Source: an uncultured Collinsella sp.
GTDB lineage: Bacteria > Actinomycetota > Coriobacteriia > Coriobacteriales > Coriobacteriaceae
Direction of reading: 5' to 3'
NCBI GenBank assembly: GCA_900541785.1
Contig: UQKY01000002.1
Span: forward strand, 77,084 to 141,083
DNA length: 64,000 bases
Notes under the pieces: model-generated
The model's input: the letters and a program-made list of their open reading frames with translations, nothing else
What the model was told of the DNA's origin: nothing
Database searches by the model: none
Made by a program: the position numbers and the translations under genes
Shown: one piece after another, positions 35,840-44,295 of the stretch
How the letters are laid out: every line of letters begins with the position of its first letter
Position numbering within the stretch: the stretch's first letter is position 1

Positions 35840-35968
35840 CTAGCGATGCTTTGCAATCTGGTGCTTGACCAGAGTCTTCGCAGCCGCGGACTTCGCGGCT
35901 TTACTCGTCGAGGAGCTCGCGAGCGTCTTGGCAGCAGCGCCAACCTTGCCTCCATGATGGGTAGCCAT
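35840..35968 (-). CDS. 42-residue strongly basic Ala/Lys/Ser-rich protein
   Basis: Reads MATHHGGKVGAAAKTLASSS, followed by TSKAAKSAAAKTLVKHQIAKHR. The ATG at 35966-35968 is preceded by GGAGGTGAGAAT; the longer open frame above it lacks a site. It is low in complexity, with eight Lys, one Arg and four His and no acidic residue. It is transcribed away from the ietA-like gene and shares its start style (GAGGTGA, MA-) with the next small gene. Not recognised; it could be a histone-H1-like or toxin/protease-substrate peptide, which is only conjecture. Confidence 0.6.
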   Translation of the reverse strand: MATHHGGKVGAAAKTLASSSTSKAAKSAAAKTLVKHQIAKHR

Positions 35969-36050
35969 ATTCTCACCTCCAATCTCGTAGAGTTTGAATC
36001 TTGACAGCCCAATCATAACATACTTCATTGCATCACTGTTCAACTAAGTC

Positions 36051-36079
36051 TTGCTATGTCTCAGACTGTCTCATATAAT
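36051..36079 (+). promoter_or_regulatory. Promoter of the ATPase-subtilase operon
   Basis: TTGCTA (36051-36056) and a perfect TATAAT (36074-36079) are 17 bp apart, 22 nt before the ietA-like ATG. A poorer divergent promoter (TTGAAC at 36038-36043 with TATGTT or TATGAT near 36012-36022) could serve the small basic genes. Confidence 0.8.
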
Positions 36080-36101
36080 AACAGCAAGGAGAGGAGCACA
36101 C

Positions 36102-37133
36102 ATGAAGAGATCAGACATCATCGACTTAATCCGAGCGCATTCGGAACACGACGATATCGCCTTCAACAACGCAGCCACTATTATCGCGAAAGATTTTGAG
36201 ACGTCTGGACAGCCCGAGCTTGCAAGTTACATCATGGCCCTCATTGCCAGAACGCGCACATTTGTACCGCAAGAAGTCACTGAACAGAAATACGACTTCC
36301 TGGAAAAGGTAATCAGCAACAATACCTCGCTACCCCTTCCTCAGGCCATCGCTAACGATATCCAGGGGCTTCTCAATGCTCTATCTAAAGATGTGGACAT
36401 TAACACTGTCCTCTTTTACGGCGCATCGGGAACCGGCAAAACCGAAGCTACAAAACAGATAGCCAGAATACTTGGCTACCAGCTATATGCCGTCGATTTC
36501 AACCAAATCATCGATAGCAAGCTCGGAGAAACGGCCAAAAATATCGCGAAAGTCTTCCAAGAAATCCACGATATCGGCGACGGCGCTATTGTCTTGTTCG
36601 ACGAAATCGATGCTATAGCCCTAGACAGAATTAATCAAAACGACGTCCGTGAAATGGGACGAGCCACAAGTGCGCTCCTAAAAGAGTTCGACAAGCTGAA
36701 CACGCGATCCGCCATCATCGCAACAACGAACCTGTACGACAAACTTGACCCAGCGCTCGCCAGGCGCTTCGATGTGCAGATCGACTTTAATAGATACACC
36801 CATGACGATCTCGTTGATATCGGCGAATCAATCGCAAAGAATCTGACCAAAAACAATCAGACAATCAAAAACGACTCTCGGACCCTAAAAAAGGTGCTGC
36901 AGAGTTGCCCGGATCTGCCCTGGCCCGGCACGCTCAAAAACCTCATTAAGACATCTGTCGCGTTTAGCGACCCGCTTAACCCAAACGACTATCTCCGCAA
37001 GTTGTATCAGCGTCTCCATGGATATGAGCCCGATTCACTCGAGCTACTTAAATCCCAAGGCTTCACTTTGCGAGAGATGGAAGTTTTGACAGGCATATCA
37101 CGTAGCACCATTGCACGAACCCTAAAGGAGTAG
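36102..37133 (+). CDS. AAA-family ATPase, IetA-like, partner of a subtilase
   Basis: 343 aa from the ATG preceded by AAGGAGAGGAG. The AAA core is complete: Walker A GASGTGKTE at about 107-115, Walker B IVLFDEIDAIA at about 163-173, sensor 1 IIATTNLYDKL, and the arginine finger in DPALARRFDVQ. The last 25 residues (GFTLREMEVLTGISRSTIAR) look like a helix-turn-helix. An AAA ATPase followed by an S8 peptidase is the layout of IetAS, described first on a plasmid as an incompatibility/toxin pair and later as an antiphage system. The assignment rests on this layout, not on a search. Confidence 0.8.
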   Translation: MKRSDIIDLIRAHSEHDDIAFNNAATIIAKDFETSGQPELASYIMALIARTRTFVPQEVTEQKYDFLEKVISNNTSLPLPQAIANDIQGLLNALSKDVDINTVLFYGASGTGKTEATKQIARILGYQLYAVDFNQIIDSKLGETAKNIAKVFQEIHDIGDGAIVLFDEIDAIALDRINQNDVREMGRATSALLKEFDKLNTRSAIIATTNLYDKLDPALARRFDVQIDFNRYTHDDLVDIGESIAKNLTKNNQTIKNDSRTLKKVLQSCPDLPWPGTLKNLIKTSVAFSDPLNPNDYLRKLYQRLHGYEPDSLELLKSQGFTLREMEVLTGISRSTIARTLKE

Positions 37134-37136
37134 CTC

Positions 37137-39377
37137 ATGAACAGCCTAATCAGGCTCACTGGCGATTTTCATACGGCAAGAGGCTCGCGACCGGGCCCCG
37201 CAACGCTCCCCGCTAAAGGCACGGTTACGGCAGAGAAGATTTCACGCATCCGCAAGAGTCTCGAAACCGTTCTGAGTAAATGGCCCAAAGATGCCATAAT
37301 CGAAGATATCTTAGTCTCCGTTGAATACCGCCAGATTGTTGCCAAGAGCAATCGAATAAGAGAGATGCTGAATGGCGGAAAAGACCAAGAACCGGAATTG
37401 TCCATCCGCGGCGCCCGCTACCTTGATTTTAGTGGGCGCAACCCAAGGCACCTGATGACCCATTACGTGCCCGAGGATACCATCCAGTCTACTATTGATA
37501 AGCTGTATGAGTGTGAGCGAATCGTAGTCGATCATTTTGATGGACTGATGAACGCAGACAAGATGATCGATCTAGTTAAAAACGACGATCTCAAGCAAAA
37601 ATGGAATCCTGCCATTTCAAACACGCTCACCAGATCGGGCTTTGCGCAACTCATACGCGATTCCTATTACGTCAATGAATTTAGAATAGGCACGCCACCG
37701 GCGGCTACCGACGAGAACGCAATCGTTACGCTGTTTGAAACGGAGAGGAACCTACAGGACCTATTTGAGGAGCTGAACATTGATGTATCTGCTGCGAACA
37801 TCTTAGAGAACAGCGTGCTCCTAAACGAGGCAGAATATCGCACGTTGCTCGATCGCGCCCCTTACCTTGTAGCCATGTCAGTAATTGATCTGTCCAGCTA
37901 CGCTCCCATGAATGACGAAGACTCGGCCTCCCCCGCCATCAGCAGTCTTTCTGAATATCCCACCGACGAGCCTATTATCGGCGTAATCGACACTCCATTT
38001 GAAGAGAAGTATCCACCGTACTTCAGCAACTGGGTGGACTACAGAAGTTGCTTGCCCGAAGGCATCAACCCCACTGCAGGCGATTATCGACATGGCACCT
38101 GCGTTAGCTCCCTAATCGTTGACGTCCAGGCACAAAACCCATCCCTTGACGACCATTGTGGCCACTTTAGGGTTCGACATTTTGGAGTTGCAACCGCAGG
38201 CAAGTTCAGCTCGTTTGCAGTAATGAAACACATTGAGCGAATCGTTGCCGAGAACCAAGACATTAAGGTTTGGAACATCTCTCTGGGATCAATGGAGGAG
38301 GTGTCTCGAAACTCCATCTCGCCCGAAGCGGCCCTGCTGGACAAACTGCAGCAAAGATATGACGTCCTCTTTGTTGTTGCCGGCACTAACCAGGAAAAGG
38401 GTAAGCCCACATATCTCGGTTCCCCAGCGGACTCTATTAATGCCCTTGTTGTCAACGCCGTCAATCGAAACAACGAGCCAGCGTCCTACACAAGAAGAGG
38501 TCCAGTCTTAAGCTTTCACCACAAACCAGATCTAGCGTATTACGGAGGAGAAAAGGACGATCCGATCACTGCCTGCTGCGGAACCGGGGCCTATCCGGCT
38601 GTCGGCACCTCTTATGCAGCTCCGTTAATTGCAAGAAAAGCTGCCTATCTCATTTATAAAATGCACCTGAGCTGTGAACTTGCCAAAGCGCTGCTAATCG
38701 ATGCGGCATGCGCATGGACGACCCCCGAAGATATGGATCGACTCGGCTACGGCATCGTTCCCGTTCAAATTGAAAAAATCCTCGAAACCACCAACGACGA
38801 AATTCGATTCATGCTCAGCGGCGTGGCTACCGAACGCGAGAATTACAACTTCAACTTTCCTATTCCCGTTTCAGGCGCATCCTACCCGTCTGTAGCGAGG
38901 GCGACTCTGTGTTACTTCCCTAAATGCAACAGAAACCAGGGCGTCGACTATACGGATACCGAGCTCGACTTACATTTTGGACGTATCGCAAACGATGGGC
39001 GAATCAAGTCGTTGCAGCCCAACAACCAAGGCGAAGAAAACTGTACAACCGATGAAGAGAAGGCTCGAAAAAAGCTGCGCAAGTGGGATAACGTCAAGCA
39101 CATAGCGGAACCGCTAACCAGCCGCAGTAAGCCCAAAAAGGTATATGCCAATCCAATGTGGGGCATGATGATTCGCAAGTCTTCGAGATATCAAAATGGC
39201 TCCCATGATCCGCAGCGTTTTGGCGTAGTGGTCACCATCCACAATCTAAAAGGCGAGAACCGAATTGATACATTCATGCGACAGTGTTCCGCCGTTGGCT
39301 GGATAGTCGAACGAGTCGAAATTAATACCGAACTCAAGATTTACGAGTACAGCCAGGTTGAAGTGGAGTTTGAGTAA
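37137..39377 (+). CDS. Subtilisin-like serine protease (S8), IetS-like
   Basis: 746 aa. AAAGGAG lies at the end of the ATPase gene, 3 nt separating the two. The catalytic triad is visible: Asp in IIGVIDTPF (about 284), His in YRHGTCVSSLIVD (about 319) and Ser in GTSYAAPLIARKAAYLIY (about 491). The 270 residues ahead of the protease domain and some 220 behind have no recognised domain. No signal peptide is present, so it is a cytoplasmic protease. With the adjoining ATPase it would make an ATP-controlled proteolytic defence or toxin module. Confidence 0.85.
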   Translation: MNSLIRLTGDFHTARGSRPGPATLPAKGTVTAEKISRIRKSLETVLSKWPKDAIIEDILVSVEYRQIVAKSNRIREMLNGGKDQEPELSIRGARYLDFSGRNPRHLMTHYVPEDTIQSTIDKLYECERIVVDHFDGLMNADKMIDLVKNDDLKQKWNPAISNTLTRSGFAQLIRDSYYVNEFRIGTPPAATDENAIVTLFETERNLQDLFEELNIDVSAANILENSVLLNEAEYRTLLDRAPYLVAMSVIDLSSYAPMNDEDSASPAISSLSEYPTDEPIIGVIDTPFEEKYPPYFSNWVDYRSCLPEGINPTAGDYRHGTCVSSLIVDVQAQNPSLDDHCGHFRVRHFGVATAGKFSSFAVMKHIERIVAENQDIKVWNISLGSMEEVSRNSISPEAALLDKLQQRYDVLFVVAGTNQEKGKPTYLGSPADSINALVVNAVNRNNEPASYTRRGPVLSFHHKPDLAYYGGEKDDPITACCGTGAYPAVGTSYAAPLIARKAAYLIYKMHLSCELAKALLIDAACAWTTPEDMDRLGYGIVPVQIEKILETTNDEIRFMLSGVATERENYNFNFPIPVSGASYPSVARATLCYFPKCNRNQGVDYTDTELDLHFGRIANDGRIKSLQPNNQGEENCTTDEEKARKKLRKWDNVKHIAEPLTSRSKPKKVYANPMWGMMIRKSSRYQNGSHDPQRFGVVVTIHNLKGENRIDTFMRQCSAVGWIVERVEINTELKIYEYSQVEVEFE

Positions 39378-39404
39378 CCTTCGACAGAGGCAACGCTAGG
39401 CATC

Positions 39405-39441
39405 AAGAGGGCATCGGGCGCTCTTGCCCCGGTGCTCTCTT
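39405..39441 (+). terminator. Hairpin behind the subtilase gene
   Basis: An imperfect 14-bp stem (arms from 39405 and to 39441, including wobble pairs) lies 28 nt after the stop. It ends in CTCTCTTAC rather than a clean T-run, so termination is probable but not certain. Confidence 0.45.
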
Positions 39442-39486
39442 ACGGTCTATCCACTCAATTAGACACCCCCGAGCCGAAAGGAACGT

Positions 39487-41136
39487 ATGGCGAAAAATGC
39501 TATTGTGAAAGTCTGCAAGGACTGCTCCAGACCCTTCATTCTCTTGCCTAGACAAGATGCCGAGAAATACGCCTTCTGCCCTATCTGTCATAAGGCGTGG
39601 CGTAAAGAACTGGCTGAGAAGCGTGAGCAAGAAGCCAATGCAAAGTGGGAGGAGAAACATAAGGAAGAAACGGAGACTTTCGAGCAGGAGCTAAGAAAGT
39701 TCGACCTAATCGAGCTTTCCGAAATCCTTTCCAGCCCTAACACCCTCTACATCATAGGCAACGGCTTTGACCTTATGCATGGAGTAAAGTCGAGTTATTA
39801 CGATTTTGGCAAGAGTCTCAAACGAAACGACTACCTTCGCGACGCACTGGAAATCGCCCTGACGCCCGACGATATTTGGGCGGATTTCGAAGAATCGCTT
39901 GGCAAAATCAACTATGACCCCATGGCAAGTCGTTTCTTGGTAGACATGTGGCTAGAAACTATGGGCTTCTTCGATGGCGAAGACAGCGCAGCGAACTTCT
40001 ACGCCGCAGTGGACGCAGCAGCCACGCCAATCGAGGCAATTGCAACCGATCTGCCGCCAGCTTTCCGCCGATGGGTAAACAGGCTAAAGATAGGCACCGA
40101 CGATCGACCTCTTGAGGTGCTCATTAATCCACATGGAAAAGCATTGAGTTTTAACTATACCGAATTCATTCAATCGCTCTACCACGTGGACGAAGCCTGC
40201 TATATCCACGGCTGCAGGGCCAACAAGCGTGATAAGCTGATCCTTGGGCATCGCCCAGATGCCGAGATACTGCCACTTTCCGAGAAGCATCGAGAGCCAC
40301 GCACCTATAGGCAGGCGGTAATCGATGTCGCACAAGATAACGTGCTTCGAGTGATAGGTGAATACAATGAAGACCTAACCAAAGACAGTCGCGAAATAAT
40401 TGAAGAACATCGTGAGTTTTTCGACAGTCTCTCCGACACAACGCAGGTTGTTGTGATTGGGCATTCGCTGTCCCCCGTCGATTGGGACTATTTCAAAGAA
40501 GTGCAACAAACGACACCAAAGGCCGGTTGGTTCTTTGGACTTCATGGTCTCAGGGACCTGAATAACGTTCAAAATCTGACAGAGGAACTCAAGCTCGCAA
40601 CTTACCGCGTATTCCGCACAGATGTCATCCATACAGCCAAACTACCCGAAATTGAACACCAGGTAGCCACCGCTCCGGAAAAGGCGGTGACCTATATAGG
40701 AAAGGGGGTTAAGGCCGTCGCGAGTGGCAAGAACCTGACCATTGAACAAGAAGGACGCGTAGTCTTTGAGATTATTTTGCCTGCCATAGTTCGCCGCGCG
40801 GTCTTTTTTGGACCACACTTAATAGTCAAGCTAAACGACATTCACAAGAACGTTCTGCTGTTCTCCAAGAACGGAGAGGGCTGGAATTTCATTGCTCGAC
40901 TGAAACCGACGCAGAATCAAGACCTCATCAACCGGAGGCTACAACATATTTATATGACAAATGACGAAATAACCTTTGTATACAACAACAGAGCTCGTGC
41001 CTTCGATTTGCATACGGGCGTCGTCAGCTGGACAAAGCCGATGCAGGGAGCAAAAGATCGCCCCTTCCCGGGAACCGACATATACAACGACCTGATGAAA
41101 TTGCAAGGGACCACGGCGTGCCAACAGAACCAATAA
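39487..41136 (+). CDS. AbiH-family abortive-infection protein with zinc ribbon and beta-propeller-like tail
   Basis: 549 aa, preceded by GAAAGGA. A zinc ribbon (C10, C13, C31, C34: KDCSRPF and CPICHKAW) and a charged coiled coil (about 38-70) come first. Then the AbiH signature TLYIIGNGFDLMHGVKSSYY at 86-105, and VVVIGHSLSPVDWDYF further on, fit the AbiH family, first known from lactococcal phage resistance. After about residue 400 the sequence shows repeated beta-strand patterns (LLFSKNGEGWNFIAR; NNRARAFDLHTGVVSW) like PQQ or WD-type propeller blades. The molecular activity is unknown. Confidence 0.82.
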   Translation: MAKNAIVKVCKDCSRPFILLPRQDAEKYAFCPICHKAWRKELAEKREQEANAKWEEKHKEETETFEQELRKFDLIELSEILSSPNTLYIIGNGFDLMHGVKSSYYDFGKSLKRNDYLRDALEIALTPDDIWADFEESLGKINYDPMASRFLVDMWLETMGFFDGEDSAANFYAAVDAAATPIEAIATDLPPAFRRWVNRLKIGTDDRPLEVLINPHGKALSFNYTEFIQSLYHVDEACYIHGCRANKRDKLILGHRPDAEILPLSEKHREPRTYRQAVIDVAQDNVLRVIGEYNEDLTKDSREIIEEHREFFDSLSDTTQVVVIGHSLSPVDWDYFKEVQQTTPKAGWFFGLHGLRDLNNVQNLTEELKLATYRVFRTDVIHTAKLPEIEHQVATAPEKAVTYIGKGVKAVASGKNLTIEQEGRVVFEIILPAIVRRAVFFGPHLIVKLNDIHKNVLLFSKNGEGWNFIARLKPTQNQDLINRRLQHIYMTNDEITFVYNNRARAFDLHTGVVSWTKPMQGAKDRPFPGTDIYNDLMKLQGTTACQQNQ

Positions 41137-41250
41137 AGGCATACATCGACGACCTGATGGACGGGCGCCTCTATATGAACGCAGCCGGCTACTACCATGG
41201 TCTAGCCGACGAGCAGGGCGATCCATTGGAAGCGTCTTTAGCAATCCCCT
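41118..41250 (+). pseudogene. Truncated 5' remnant of a gene overlapping the abiH-like 3' end
   Basis: From the GTG at 41118 the frame reads PTEPIKAYIDDLMDGRLYMN and continues AAGYYHGLADEQGDPLEASLA. This has the look of a real protein N-terminus (a class of unnamed proteins starting with DLLxGxLYMN and a GDPxE motif). Similarity in style stops near 41250, just before the end of the convergent nuclease gene. The frame runs on to 41420 antisense to that gene, which I regard as fortuitous. I infer that the downstream part was lost when the neighbouring cassette was inserted or deleted. Confidence 0.5.
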
Positions 41251-41274
41251 TAACATCAAAGGGCCGCCGCTCGC

Positions 41275-43275
41275 CTACCCATTACACGCCTTGGCCAACA
41301 GAACAAGCCTCTTGGCAGCATCATCGAAAGATCCCACGGCGTAATATCCGTCTTTATCCTTACCAATGCACCCAACAAAAGGAGAAGACAAGAACTCGAG
41401 CATTTCCTCAACCTCACTGATCGATAAGTTTTCAATTGAGGTCGTTCCGTTTTTCATGAACCAGTAAACATCCCGCTTAGACATCAAGCCGCCAAATTCT
41501 TTATCTTCGTTTTGGGAAAGCAACGCCCTGAGCACCAAATCGAGCAGTTTGGTCGTTCGCCTAAAGCGGGCAATAGCGGGTTCCAATAAACCAAGATCGA
41601 TAGGCCCCGAATACTCGAAGAGAACTTTGTAGTCTTGAGAAACGAGCGGAATCTCCTCTTGAAGCTTAAGAAGCTTTTCCAACTCGCTAATTCCAAATAA
41701 CGCGACGTCATGTTCCTTGGCCCTATCGCAGATCCGTTTTTCAGAAAAACTTGACCCCACAACGGCGATGAACGACGCATCGTGTTTACGACGATGCAGT
41801 TCAAGGGTGTCAAAATCGACTTGTGAGGCAGAAACCCCGCCATTAGAGGTTGATTTGGCATCAATTACCACGGAATAAGAAAATCTCGAAGCAGCATTCG
41901 CGACCGCTAAAACATCTGTATCACCAGACCCGCCCAACAAAGTCGTTCTAAACCCAAGGCGACTAAAACACCGCTCCACAGCTCGTTCCAACCGATTGGG
42001 ATGACTGGAATCACGTGATGCATCCCAAAGCTCTCCAATCAGTTTGTCGACATCGGTATCCACGGGCTGCTCAGGCCCCGCCCCCTGTTTGCCAATGGAA
42101 TCAACGGCGAAATTAAAGCCACATCCGCTCAAAAAAGAATCGCAGTGCTCAGTTGCTTGATAACTCATCTGGCTTCTCTTTTTTAGCAAGCCAGCTTTCA
42201 GCAACACATTAAGACGCTTTCTTAGAGCATCATGGGAAATGTTGACGTTAAAACGTTCGAAGAGAAGCAGCTGGATTGACCTAACATCAAACGCACTGTG
42301 ACCAACAAGCGGCAAAAGCTCAAATACCCAAGAGAACGCTGCGTGAAAACAGCAAGCAAAATTAATTGCAGATTTTTCAGACAGCCAAGCGTCGCCAATT
42401 GCAGTTAACTCGTACGTCGTAAGTGACGACCGCCGCACAAAACCCAATTTTGAAAGTGAAGAAATCGCCGCCCTGGTTGAGCTTTCGGAAAGTTTATAGG
42501 ACAAGTTAGAAAACTGAACGATTGCAGACTCATCACCACCGTTTTTAACGATGGAAAGAAGCTCGGTTGTGGCATCAATAAAACCGGATGCTCCACCAGC
42601 GAAAAATCCAATAGAATCCGAACGATCAGATTGTTTAGCATGTAAAGCAAGGTCGACGGCCCAATTTGAAGGCTCGTCCCAGTTTAAGGAAGCAGATTCC
42701 TCCAAGACACCCTTGGGTTCCACTTCAATCTGAGAAACCCATTGATCACCTAGAGGTGTCCGTACATATCGACATCCTTCGTATTCTCGGTATTCAACAA
42801 GGCCGAGCTCGCGAGCCCATTTTAAACGGCGCTGAACCTCAGTCTTCTTGGTCCAGCTCATTCCGTACTCGGCATTAGCCATCAAACGCAGCTCGCCCGA
42901 AGTCTTTGGCGTGCCCAGCACGTCAATCATGCCGCTAAAGAATTTGCAACGACTTGCCAGGCACGCAGCCAAATAGGAGTTATCTCCCGTGTCAATCCAA
43001 CGGTCCGCTTCTGCAGAAGGAGTGTATCCCTCAGGAGACTTAACAACCAATCCGCACGGACTCAGGGCAAGACAAGCTCCGCCAAGAGAAAGCTTGGCTG
43101 TTGAGCCCTCAATTGAAATGGTGTCATCTAGGGATTGGCCGCGCTTTAAGACATCCAGAATCGTTCTTAGAGTTTCGATCATCCCCGCGCTCCCAACAGG
43201 AATATTGGGAGAAGACTGGGCATGAGATGAATAATCGGAAAACTTTGGATATTCCATCGGATCAATCTGGACCAT
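41275..43275 (-). CDS. Winged-helix protein with C-terminal FokI-like PD-(D/E)XK nuclease
   Basis: 666 aa. Several winged-helix-like segments are seen at about 120-185, 250-300 and 325-385 (ISHDALRKRLNVLLKAGLLKKR). The nuclease domain, about 428-545, aligns by eye with the FokI cleavage domain: LERAVERCFSRLGFRTTLLGGSGDTDVL, then YSVVIDAKSTSNGG and a late strand with GISELEKLL. Putative catalytic residues are D454, D472 and K474, with FokI-like spacing. No methyltransferase gene is near, so it is not an ordinary type IIS system. The role is probably nucleic-acid cleavage in defence. Confidence 0.7.
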   Translation of the reverse strand: MVQIDPMEYPKFSDYSSHAQSSPNIPVGSAGMIETLRTILDVLKRGQSLDDTISIEGSTAKLSLGGACLALSPCGLVVKSPEGYTPSAEADRWIDTGDNSYLAACLASRCKFFSGMIDVLGTPKTSGELRLMANAEYGMSWTKKTEVQRRLKWARELGLVEYREYEGCRYVRTPLGDQWVSQIEVEPKGVLEESASLNWDEPSNWAVDLALHAKQSDRSDSIGFFAGGASGFIDATTELLSIVKNGGDESAIVQFSNLSYKLSESSTRAAISSLSKLGFVRRSSLTTYELTAIGDAWLSEKSAINFACCFHAAFSWVFELLPLVGHSAFDVRSIQLLLFERFNVNISHDALRKRLNVLLKAGLLKKRSQMSYQATEHCDSFLSGCGFNFAVDSIGKQGAGPEQPVDTDVDKLIGELWDASRDSSHPNRLERAVERCFSRLGFRTTLLGGSGDTDVLAVANAASRFSYSVVIDAKSTSNGGVSASQVDFDTLELHRRKHDASFIAVVGSSFSEKRICDRAKEHDVALFGISELEKLLKLQEEIPLVSQDYKVLFEYSGPIDLGLLEPAIARFRRTTKLLDLVLRALLSQNEDKEFGGLMSKRDVYWFMKNGTTSIENLSISEVEEMLEFLSSPFVGCIGKDKDGYYAVGSFDDAAKRLVLLAKACNG

Positions 43276-43666
43276 AGGGCATCTCCGATAAAGGTCGGCA
43301 AATAGAACGCTATGACCATGATATCAAGGGAAGTCATTGCGAAACGTATAGGCCCCATTCGCTTTCGTGTAAGAACACGTCACTGCCTCGAAGCGCCTTA
43401 TTAATTTCTCGAATTAGAGTGCTGCTGTCGATGTGGCCTGAGCCAATTTCCGTTGATAAAAAACGTACCCGCCCAAGTATGGACTCACTAAGAAAATGAG
43501 CAGTTTTAGCAAGAGTGCCGCCTCCTGAGAACCAGGAGCGCGGCACTCGCTTTTAACAAAGGTGCAGCTATATAGCACACATAACCCAAAGCAAAAAGAA
43601 ACACATGAAGGCAGCCTTGCCCGTCACGATAGCAATCGTCTGGTAGACGCAGACCATCAAGGCGTA
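43276..43666. other. Gap between nuclease and ART-like genes
   Basis: It holds an orphan hairpin (see 43513-43548). A minus-strand frame across 43334-43546 ends in a protein-like stretch (STLIREINKALRGSDVFL) but starts inside that hairpin. It may be a gene remnant; nothing is supported. Confidence 0.4.
43513..43552 (+). terminator. Strong orphan hairpin with short T-run
   Basis: Arms of about 15 nt (outer GAGTGCCG 43513-43520 with CGGCACTC 43541-43548, inner CTCCTG/CAGGAG) are followed by GCTTTTAA on the plus strand. No plus-strand gene precedes it. It may terminate an unseen small RNA or a lost gene. Confidence 0.5.
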
Positions 43667-44293
43667 CTATGGAATCCTCCATTCAGAATTAGCCTCTCGT
43701 GGCACAAAGTAACCTTTGATGCAGTTTGGATTTCTAACACAAATTTGAACATGAGTCTTGGCCTTAAAGCCAGCACCAGGGTAAATCACGCCGCCTTCCG
43801 AAAATAAACCGCGTGCAGAATCAAAGGGCGCGACAGAAATACCAGAAGGTTCTTTTTGCTTTGCCTGCTCAAGTTTCATGCGGGCATGGAGATGTTCTAC
43901 GACGGCACAATCAAGCCGACGAAGCAGCTTGTCCTCAGTCTTTCCCGCATTACAGGGCATCTCCAAACCCATCATTTCAAGATCCGATTTAAGAAACCCA
44001 TACTCTTTCCTCAAAAGGTCAATGTAGCGCGCATCGGTTAAATTGAGGCAATATCCCAAATCGATAACGGCCCCAATTACCGCCGGCTCTCCATTCCCCT
44101 TTCTTTTGCAAGAATCTTGGGCCCACTGGTATGCCTTTGCATAATTTTGCTCCCAGAAGTAAATTCCACTTCCAAGCCAGTCATAGTCGTTAACGCTTGG
44201 GTGCAATTCTGATCTTCCGTTAATCACAGAATCAAATGTTGTTTTTTCACATCCATGAAAGCCCAGAACAAGACTGGGAGGCTTTGAATACAT
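43667..44293 (-). CDS. ADP-ribosyltransferase-like protein (DUF3990-like), possible toxin
   Basis: 208 aa. The N-terminus LVLGFHGCEKTTFDSVING, followed by DWLGSGIYFWEQNYAKAYQW, matches the ART fold: His13-Gly14 for NAD binding and GxGIYF with Tyr45. A clear glutamate of the third motif is not identified by eye. ART-like proteins of this size modify target proteins or nucleic acids. The gene starts 2 nt after a 54-aa gene in the same direction, an arrangement like toxin-antitoxin cassettes. Function is inferred from motifs only. Confidence 0.65.
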   Translation of the reverse strand: MYSKPPSLVLGFHGCEKTTFDSVINGRSELHPSVNDYDWLGSGIYFWEQNYAKAYQWAQDSCKRKGNGEPAVIGAVIDLGYCLNLTDARYIDLLRKEYGFLKSDLEMMGLEMPCNAGKTEDKLLRRLDCAVVEHLHARMKLEQAKQKEPSGISVAPFDSARGLFSEGGVIYPGAGFKAKTHVQICVRNPNCIKGYFVPREANSEWRIP

Positions 44294-44295
44294 CG

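Noticed and set aside
41275..43275. Conventional type IIS restriction-modification system
   Set aside because: The nuclease resembles FokI, but no methyltransferase gene is present within the island.
43334..43546. 70-codon minus-strand frame behind the orphan hairpin
   Set aside because: The start codon is inside the hairpin and no ribosome binding site is present; kept only as a possible remnant.
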